From Anaerolineaceae bacterium 46_22 (lineage in GTDB: Bacteria > Chloroflexota > Anaerolineae > Anaerolineales > Anaerolineaceae): a stretch of 18,424 nucleotides of DNA. A program made the translations under genes and the position numbers. Positions 13,391-18,424 of this stretch are shown piece by piece (within the stretch, counting starts at the first letter, position 1; the number at the start of each line of letters is the position of its first letter). The stretch lies in NCBI GenBank assembly GCA_001508595.1, contig LGHA01000008.1, forward strand, positions 1-18,424, read 5' to 3'. Under the pieces are notes generated by a model, which was given only the letters and a program-made list of their open reading frames with translations, had not been told where the DNA came from and searched no databases.

Positions 13391-14476
13391 ATGCGGAAGT
13401 CATCCCTGATTTTATTTTTGCTCTTTGTCATCCCCCTATCTGCCTGTAGGGAAACCTCGGGAGAGCCAATGAGCACAGCAGTTGAACCCATAACTTTTGA
13501 ACTTACAAAAACCCCTATTCCAACAAGCCCTGTCATCACAAGAACACAATCGACCCCGGTAATCAAGCAAAGCCCAATGCCAACATCAACAAGCAGCAGT
13601 CAACATGTGACGCTTATGGCTGTGGGCGACATCATGCTGGGAAGAAGCATCGCTGATCTGATCCTTAATGAAGGCTACCAGGCACCGTTTGCTTTCACTG
13701 CCGACACGCTTTCATCAGCAGATGTAACCATCGGCAACCTGGAATGCCCCATTTCAAACCGGGGTAAAGCTGCACAAAAAAATTATTTGTTTCGAGCCCC
13801 ATTGGCTGCTGCAAAGTCCTTGTCTTATGCTGGTTTCGACATCTTGAGTCTCAGCAACAACCACATTCTGGATTATGGGCAAGAAGGTCTAACCGACACA
13901 ATAACCGCCCTGGAGTCTGAAAACATCCCCGTTGTCGGTGCGGGGTTGGACGCAAACCAGGCTTATGCACCGCAGTTTATCGAACACAACGGTCTGAAAT
14001 TGGCTTTTCTCTCGTATGTCGATGTCCCCACAACCGATTTTGATTATCTCAGTTGGGAAGCAGGCGATGAACGACCAGGCATTGCCTGGGCACATGCTGA
14101 CCGGGTGCAAGAAGGTGTTCAATTTGCAAAGGAAGAAGCCGACATTGTGATTGTTTTACTCCACAACGGCTATGAATTTTGGCAAAAAGTATCAGATCGA
14201 CAGCAAGAGATCGCCAAATTAGCCATTGACAGCGGTGCATCCCTGGTCATCGGAAGCCATCCCCACGTTCTCCAGAGAATTGAAGCCTATAAGGATGGGC
14301 TAATCGCCTACAGCATGGGAAATTTTGTCTTTGACAATTTTTTATTCCCCCCAAATTATTCCGCCATTCTGAGCGTCGAGCTATCCCCAGAAGGCGTTGA
14401 ATCATACGAATTAATCCAGGTTGTCGTTCAACTTAACGGCGTCCCACAAATCATGCCCTATACAATCAAAGAATAA
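13391..14476 (+). CDS. CapA-family metallophosphatase-like lipoprotein
   Basis: A 361-residue lipoprotein. The N-terminus is a lipoprotein signal with lipobox LSAC (Cys19), followed by a Thr/Pro/Ser-rich spacer to about 71. The CapA (PGA_cap) domain then has its motifs in order: VGDIMLGR at 78-85, GNLECPIS at 115-122, LSNNHILDYG at 154-163, HNGYEF at 258-263, IGSHPHVLQ at 287-295 and SMGNFVFD at 308-315. CapA proteins are calcineurin-like phosphoesterase relatives known from poly-gamma-glutamate capsule synthesis, but most homologues stand alone, as here, and no capB or capC gene is present. It should sit on the outer face of the membrane. The start is the ATG at 13391 with a weak ribosome binding site. 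It is convergent with yjjX, with only three bases between stop codons. Confidence 0.88.
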   Translation: MRKSSLILFLLFVIPLSACRETSGEPMSTAVEPITFELTKTPIPTSPVITRTQSTPVIKQSPMPTSTSSSQHVTLMAVGDIMLGRSIADLILNEGYQAPFAFTADTLSSADVTIGNLECPISNRGKAAQKNYLFRAPLAAAKSLSYAGFDILSLSNNHILDYGQEGLTDTITALESENIPVVGAGLDANQAYAPQFIEHNGLKLAFLSYVDVPTTDFDYLSWEAGDERPGIAWAHADRVQEGVQFAKEEADIVIVLLHNGYEFWQKVSDRQQEIAKLAIDSGASLVIGSHPHVLQRIEAYKDGLIAYSMGNFVFDNFLFPPNYSAILSVELSPEGVESYELIQVVVQLNGVPQIMPYTIKE

Positions 14477-14479
14477 AAC

Positions 14480-15007
14480 CTAATACAAATCCGGGTTCTT
14501 AAATGGAATGAATGCCAGGATCACAGCTTGCTCGTAAAGGGTGGTGCGTGTGACCACATCACCGGTCAGCAAGCCAACCGCCCCTGAGTTTTGTTTTGAA
14601 TTTTCTTCGCCAAAAACCTGGTCATCTGCCATGCCCAACTCCATGCCGGACGCCACCAAACCCTGAACCTTCTTGGGGAGCCTGAAAAGTGCAGTGCGGG
14701 CGGACCCATGATTATTCTCACCAAGCACCACAATCCACGCAAATGCGACCATGTCCTCACCAAGGAAATCACACCCCCCTTCGACGCCGACCCAATAATC
14801 GCCTCCTGGTACAGCCTCATGAGCCTTGATTGCCCTATTGGTTGCACCTGTTCGAGTCTCCTCATCTGTCATCGGTTGATCGGACACGCCAGATTCTACA
14901 GGCACATTGATTATTTCAAATGGTGTGTCTGGAAATAATCGCTTAAAACCACTTTTTACTGCTTCTAATTTAACCGGGTTCAGTGAAGAAACAACAACCT
15001 TTTTCAT
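14480..15007 (-). CDS. yjjX: inosine/xanthosine triphosphatase (YjjX family)
   Basis: A 175-residue YjjX family nucleotide phosphatase that hydrolyses non-canonical ITP and XTP and so keeps deaminated purines out of nucleic acids. It has the N-terminal signature VVVSSLNPVKLEAVKSGF, the VSDQPMTDEETRTGATNRA stretch at about 40-58, the GVEGG loop at about 74-78 and the C-terminal GAVGLLTGDVVTR segment. It is complete and of normal length. It is the last gene of the minus-strand operon, 13 bases after dcd, with an AAAGG ribosome binding site. A nucleotide-cleaning enzyme next to dCTP deaminase makes functional sense. There is no room for a terminator before the convergent CapA-like gene. Confidence 0.92.
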   Translation of the reverse strand: MKKVVVSSLNPVKLEAVKSGFKRLFPDTPFEIINVPVESGVSDQPMTDEETRTGATNRAIKAHEAVPGGDYWVGVEGGCDFLGEDMVAFAWIVVLGENNHGSARTALFRLPKKVQGLVASGMELGMADDQVFGEENSKQNSGAVGLLTGDVVTRTTLYEQAVILAFIPFKNPDLY

Positions 15008-15020
15008 TAATTAACAACCT

Positions 15021-15575
15021 TTATAGCTTTGGCAGTTCAATGGATTGTTGATACTGGTATTTTCCGTTTTTATCTTTATAGGATGTCTCACAGGGATCAT
15101 CTGACTCAAAAAATAAGACCTGGGCAATCCCCTCATTAGAATAAATCTTGGCAGGCAGGGGGGTTGTGTTTGAAATTTCAAGGGTGACAAAGCCCTCCCA
15201 CTCAGGCTCAAATGGTGTGACGTTGACAATAATTCCACAGCGAGCATAGGTGCTTTTGCCCACACAAATGGTTAATATATTGCGTGGGATCCGAAAGTAC
15301 TCAACCGTTCTTGCCAGTGCAAAAGAGTTGGGCGGGATGATGCATACATCTCCTTTAAAATCAACCATGGAATTTGGATCGAAATGCTTTGGATCAACAA
15401 TAGCAGAATAAACATTGGTAAAAATTTTATATTCATCAGCGACACGAATATCATACCCATAGGATGATGTGCCAAAAGAGATCTTACCCTGGCGAACCTG
15501 ACCTTCTTCAAAAGGTTCGATCATCCCGTGTTCTTGAGCCATGTGACGAATCCAATGGTCAGCTTTGATTGTCAT
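15021..15575 (-). CDS. dcd: dCTP deaminase
   Basis: A 184-residue enzyme that converts dCTP to dUTP, supplying the route to dTMP. Motifs are SSYGYDIR at 37-44, [13 protein letters not shown] at about 85-97, [16 protein letters not shown] at 106-121, [11 protein letters not shown] with the catalytic Glu at about 133, and [10 protein letters not shown] near the end. The sequence closely follows the 184-188 residue form that I know best from proteobacteria, rather than the longer E. coli form or the bifunctional DCD-DUT type. GAGGAG gives a strong ribosome binding site. It lies 45 bases after the M23 lipoprotein gene and 13 bases before yjjX. The family call is very firm. Confidence 0.96.
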   Translation of the reverse strand: MTIKADHWIRHMAQEHGMIEPFEEGQVRQGKISFGTSSYGYDIRVADEYKIFTNVYSAIVDPKHFDPNSMVDFKGDVCIIPPNSFALARTVEYFRIPRNILTICVGKSTYARCGIIVNVTPFEPEWEGFVTLEISNTTPLPAKIYSNEGIAQVLFFESDDPCETSYKDKNGKYQYQQSIELPKL

Positions 15576-15620
15576 TTCTAATTTTCTCCTCGTTTAATAT
15601 CACGATGAAAGTTGAAAAAA

Positions 15621-16646
15621 TTAATTCACCTGTAAATTAATAAAACCAAGCATGCCGGGTTCCAAAGTAAATAATACTTCGTAAAGCGTCCCAACAACGA
15701 AAGATAAGCGATAATCTCCCGGGGGAACATCTGGCAGGGCGAAATTCTCCGCCAGGGCTGGGTGGGGATTAATGCCGTCCTGGGCATAAGTTTTTAGATA
15801 GTAGGTTTTTACAACCGTGCCATTCGTATTGAGTTTTTGCAGTGTTATTGAGGTTTCAGATACCGATTTCCCAAACCGATCAAGGATACGCCCTGCAATG
15901 GTGCCTGTCATTGTGGAATTTTGATCTGACAGGGGTGAAAACCACAAGACCGGGTTTGTGGTAGAAGCGTAATTATTGTTCTCATAACGCACTTCAAAAT
16001 GCAAATGGGAACCGCTTGCAACCCCGCTTGCACCGACCTTTCCCAGGATATCCCCGGTTTCTAAGCTTTCACCTTGTTTCACATCAATCGATGAAAGATG
16101 CCCATAAAGTGTGTATAAATCTTCATCATTAAACTGACCGGAATGTTTCAGTATCACCACATTTCCATAAAAATTCTGGTAAGGGCCAATAAGACCGCCA
16201 TCATCTGTTCCCGCAAAGATCACTTCACCCCCCGCTGCAGCACGGACTGCGGTCCCATAGGGATTGGGAAATTCCACACCATGGTGAATGGCAAGGCGTC
16301 CATCACTGGTACTGGCATAGGGATAGGTCAGGTCAATCCGCTCTCGATCAGGGCTGGAAAATGGGCGCATCAACCACCCGGACCAATCCATCTGGCAAAA
16401 AGTTTCGCCGCACGAGAGCGGTTCAAAAATTTTCTGATTGTCATCCACTTCATTCGGTGCAGGGGTGATCACTTGATTTTTTGAATAAAAAGTGAGTTCA
16501 GGCGTATTTAAGGACTCTTGCTGCTCTTCTTCAAATACAAACGCTTGCTCAGGAAAGCCGTAAGAACGAGCCGTGCTTACACACCCGGAAAGAGACAGCA
16601 ATAAAGCTGACACCAAAGTTAGCGTAACGAAGAAAAAGCGCATCAT
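15621..16646 (-). CDS. M23-family metallopeptidase lipoprotein with Glu in the zinc motif
   Basis: A 341-residue lipoprotein with lipobox LSGC (Cys22). The M23 (LytM-like) domain spans about 91-240: HHGVEF at 121-126 (H-x3-E), YGHLS (His183) and SHLHFEVR with His214 and His216. In most M23 enzymes the first motif is H-x3-D; here Glu125 replaces Asp. The other ligands are intact, so an active zinc endopeptidase that cuts peptidoglycan cross-bridges is plausible, but a weakened or regulatory form is possible. Residues from about 248 to the end form a small beta-sandwich like a carboxypeptidase-regulatory or CNA-B-like domain (GRILDRFGKSVSETSITLQK). It starts three bases after ftcD with no Shine-Dalgarno sequence, so translational coupling to ftcD is likely. 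Confidence 0.85.
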   Translation of the reverse strand: MMRFFFVTLTLVSALLLSLSGCVSTARSYGFPEQAFVFEEEQQESLNTPELTFYSKNQVITPAPNEVDDNQKIFEPLSCGETFCQMDWSGWLMRPFSSPDRERIDLTYPYASTSDGRLAIHHGVEFPNPYGTAVRAAAGGEVIFAGTDDGGLIGPYQNFYGNVVILKHSGQFNDEDLYTLYGHLSSIDVKQGESLETGDILGKVGASGVASGSHLHFEVRYENNNYASTTNPVLWFSPLSDQNSTMTGTIAGRILDRFGKSVSETSITLQKLNTNGTVVKTYYLKTYAQDGINPHPALAENFALPDVPPGDYRLSFVVGTLYEVLFTLEPGMLGFINLQVN

Positions 16647-16649
16647 AGC

Positions 16650-18200
16650 TCAGGAGAGGTTCAACCCACCCCGCTCATTCAGAACCTGCCGCAAGGACTC
16701 TTCAATTTTATCTACCTGCTTTTCGATGCTCCTTAACTCATTCAGCATGCTTGCCGGATCAGATTCTTTTTCAAGCCCCAGCAAATTTATCCGCACGTTT
16801 AAACCCGCCCCTGTAACAGCGGCTTTGGCAAGGGCTGCCGCCGATCCAGCATCTGAAATCGCATTCACATTGCCTGATTCAGCCGCCTTCAATGCCAGTG
16901 CCATAATCTTTGCTGATTCTCTGACCACGTGTAAGGGCACTTGTGCTGCTTTGATGCTCGCTGCCTGGATTGCTTTGATCCGCTCAGATTTTTCCTGTTC
17001 TGTATCCCTCGGCAGCCGCCTGGCTTTCATATAGGCTTCAAAGGCTTCAGCATCCTTGATCACTGCCTCCTGCATCGCCTTCTGCAAGCCGGAAGCTTGT
17101 TCAATCATCCCCCACATTTCTTCCTCAACATCTGCATAGTTCTTCTTTCCAACGGTCACACGGCCCACCATTGCCACCAGTGAAGCCGCCATAGCAGCGC
17201 CATATGCCGATGCCGAACCGCCGCCAGGTGTGGGCTCTCCAGAAGCCAAAGCTTCCAAAAAAGTCTTGTTCCCGGATTCAGCTGTGTCATCTGTCTTTTC
17301 ATTGCCAGCGTTAAACAAACGTGTTTCCAAAATTTGATCCGCTTCAAATTGATCCAGCTGCATATACCAAACAGCAGCATCCACGAGCGCCTGGTTGGGC
17401 ACCAATCCTACGAGTTCAGAATGGTGTATCTGAACGCCATAGCGCTGAGCTTCCCGGCGGATCATCTCAACAACCTGCGCCATCGGTGTTTTTCGGTAAT
17501 CCGTCAGGTTCATGGATACCTGGGCACGCCCTTCAACCATCACACCCATGGATTTGACAAATCTTAAGCCGCCAGAAGAATGGCGTATCGCCCTGGCGAT
17601 CTTATTGGCAACAGCGACATCATCGGTTGTCAGGTAAACATTAAAGGCAATCAGAGGCTGCCGGGCACCAATCACCGTTGCACCTGCACCTGTCAACGCT
17701 GCAGGTCCAAAATCAGGGTCTCGAGCCGGGTTAACCCCCAATTCCTGTTTTAATGCTTCATATTGGCCGCGACGTATGTTCTCTAAATTGATCCGCTCAG
17801 GTGTCGTCGCCGCTTCCTCGTAGAGGTAGACGGGGATTTTTAGCGTCTCTCCCACACGTTTCCCCAGCCTGCGCGCCATTTCCACACATTCTACCATGCT
17901 CACGCCGGAGATTGGCACAAAAGGCACCACATCCGTTGCGCCGATGCGCGGGTGCTCACCCTGGTGCTTTTCCAGGTCAATTAGTTCTCCAGCTTTCTCA
18001 ATTGCTCGAAAAGCCGCCTCTTCAACAGCCCCAGGCGAACCTAACATCGTCACAACGGTTCTATTGTGGTCTGTATCGGAATGCCTGTCCAAAATACTGA
18101 CACCTTTTACAGAGGTGATCGCCTGGATGATCGCTTCAACCACTTCAGGTCGTCGGGCTTCTGAAAAATTTGGGATGCACTCTACAATCTGATTGGGCAT
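16650..18200 (-). CDS. ftcD: glutamate formimidoyltransferase-cyclodeaminase fusion
   Basis: A 516-residue bifunctional enzyme of histidine degradation and one-carbon metabolism. It transfers the formimino group from formiminoglutamate to tetrahydrofolate, then releases ammonia to give methenyl-tetrahydrofolate. The transferase part (about 1-298) contains IVECIPNFSEAR, GEHPRIGATDVVPF with the catalytic His83, GARQPLIAFNVYL and VSMNLTDYRKTP. The cyclodeaminase part (about 312-510) contains GEPTPGGGSASA at about 321-332. Both domains are whole, as in the mammalian enzyme. The ATG at 18200 is chosen over a GTG at 18206 because AGGAG lies five bases ahead of it and overlaps the GTG. It leads the operon with M23, dcd and yjjX. 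No hut genes are in the window. Confidence 0.95.
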   Translation of the reverse strand: MPNQIVECIPNFSEARRPEVVEAIIQAITSVKGVSILDRHSDTDHNRTVVTMLGSPGAVEEAAFRAIEKAGELIDLEKHQGEHPRIGATDVVPFVPISGVSMVECVEMARRLGKRVGETLKIPVYLYEEAATTPERINLENIRRGQYEALKQELGVNPARDPDFGPAALTGAGATVIGARQPLIAFNVYLTTDDVAVANKIARAIRHSSGGLRFVKSMGVMVEGRAQVSMNLTDYRKTPMAQVVEMIRREAQRYGVQIHHSELVGLVPNQALVDAAVWYMQLDQFEADQILETRLFNAGNEKTDDTAESGNKTFLEALASGEPTPGGGSASAYGAAMAASLVAMVGRVTVGKKNYADVEEEMWGMIEQASGLQKAMQEAVIKDAEAFEAYMKARRLPRDTEQEKSERIKAIQAASIKAAQVPLHVVRESAKIMALALKAAESGNVNAISDAGSAAALAKAAVTGAGLNVRINLLGLEKESDPASMLNELRSIEKQVDKIEESLRQVLNERGGLNLS

Positions 18201-18205
18201 TTTCA

Positions 18206-18210
18206 CTCCT
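18206..18210 (-). promoter_or_regulatory. Shine-Dalgarno AGGAG that fixes the ftcD ATG start
   Basis: AGGAG at 18210-18206 on the minus strand is five bases ahead of the ATG at 18200 and its last base overlaps the alternative GTG at 18206. It therefore supports the shorter protein starting Met-Pro-Asn-Gln. Confidence 0.6.
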
Positions 18211-18229
18211 GAATTCTATTGTTTCCCCA

Positions 18230-18259
18230 ATTATACCAATATCCAAATTCAATCCTCAA
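18230..18259 (-). promoter_or_regulatory. sigma-70-type promoter of the ftcD operon
   Basis: On the minus strand TTGAGG (18259-18254) and a perfect TATAAT (18235-18230) are 18 bases apart, 30 bases upstream of the ftcD ATG. It is downstream of the hairpin terminator that isolates the operon from the gene to the right. Confidence 0.6.
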
Positions 18260-18280
18260 AATCAACATGGATATCTATCC

Positions 18281-18312
18281 ATTAAAAAACCATCTTTCGA
18301 TGGCTTTTTAAT
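18281..18312 (-). terminator. intrinsic terminator with GAAA loop
   Basis: On the minus strand GCCATC, loop GAAA, GATGGT is followed by six T, with outer ATTAAAAA/TTTTTAAT pairing that extends the stem. The GNRA-type loop and the T-run favour the minus strand, so it ends the transcript entering from the right, about 20 bases after the stop codon of the partial gene there. It may also work in the plus direction. Confidence 0.7.
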
Positions 18313-18329
18313 GAAACAGAACTTTTTGA

Positions 18330-18424
18330 TTATTTTAGACTGAACACAACGGGTGTGACGTTCATCAAATTGTCGGAAGTCGGACAGCGAGAATCTACTT
18401 TATGGAAAAATTCTTGTTTTTCCT
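18330..18424 (-). CDS. possible C-terminal end of an unidentified gene, truncated by window edge
   Basis: One minus-strand frame is open from the right edge to a TAA at 18332-18330, giving about 30 residues that end in NVTPVVFSLK. The other two minus frames close early. The stop is followed about 20 bases later by a good minus-strand terminator, which supports a real gene end. The fragment is too short to name a family, and a chance frame cannot be excluded. Confidence 0.35.
   Translation of the reverse strand, partial: EKQEFFHKVDSRCPTSDNLMNVTPVVFSLK

Noticed and set aside
13391..14476. CapA-like gene as evidence of a poly-gamma-glutamate capsule locus
   Set aside because: No capB, capC or capE-like gene lies nearby, and solitary CapA homologues are common.

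Overview
The window is ordinary, densely packed chromosomal DNA of about 45% GC from a bacterium that I would place, by inference, in the Chloroflexota (Anaerolineae-like). The reasons are envelope proteins with long Thr-Pro repeat linkers, peptidoglycan-processing enzymes without any lipopolysaccharide genes, a pair of DarA-type cyclic-di-AMP receptor homologues, and several lipoproteins or membrane proteins in a style familiar from that phylum. No rRNA or tRNA gene, CRISPR array, transposon, phage gene or integrase is visible. The placement rests on gene style and was not tested by a phylogeny.

Layout from left to right. A 5'-truncated alpha/beta hydrolase enters from the left edge (+). The azlC-azlD amino-acid exporter pair follows (-), ending at a small hairpin terminator. 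Next comes a tight four-gene (+) cassette: a VOC-fold protein, a DUF1801 protein, a DUF1905 protein and a zinc-ribbon/DUF1801 fusion. An orphan alpha-alpha toroid (squalene-cyclase/prenyltransferase-like) protein (+) follows. On the minus strand there is then a CnoX/YbbN-like thioredoxin-TPR protein with a small unknown partner, and a cell-wall cluster: a membrane-anchored Amidase_3 protein, a TPR-TM-(Thr-Pro)n-YkuD L,D-transpeptidase and a Tat-exported YkuD L,D-transpeptidase. A flavin reductase and an AMMECR1-domain protein (+) share a good sigma-70-type promoter and end at a shared hairpin, facing a DUF4013 membrane protein (-). Two adjacent DarA/PstA-like proteins (-), a YcgN-family cysteine-cluster protein (-), a tail-anchored helix-hairpin-helix protein (+) and a CapA-like metallophosphatase lipoprotein (+) come next. 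The window closes with a (-) operon ftcD - M23 peptidase lipoprotein - dcd - yjjX, with a clear promoter upstream, and at the right edge the possible last 30 codons of another (-) gene followed by a terminator.

Taken together, the recognisable functions are peptidoglycan remodelling (amidase, two L,D-transpeptidases, M23 peptidase, possibly CapA), nucleotide hygiene (dcd, yjjX), histidine/folate one-carbon metabolism (ftcD), redox and proteostasis (CnoX-like protein, flavin reductase) and second-messenger sensing (DarA-like pair). I did not find a clear, complete new defence or mobile system. The most unusual items are the loop-divergent DarA-like pair, the two differently exported L,D-transpeptidases beside an amidase, the HhH domain on a membrane anchor with apparently inverted topology, the M23 enzyme with Glu in place of the metal-binding Asp, and the DUF1801/DUF1905 cassette.
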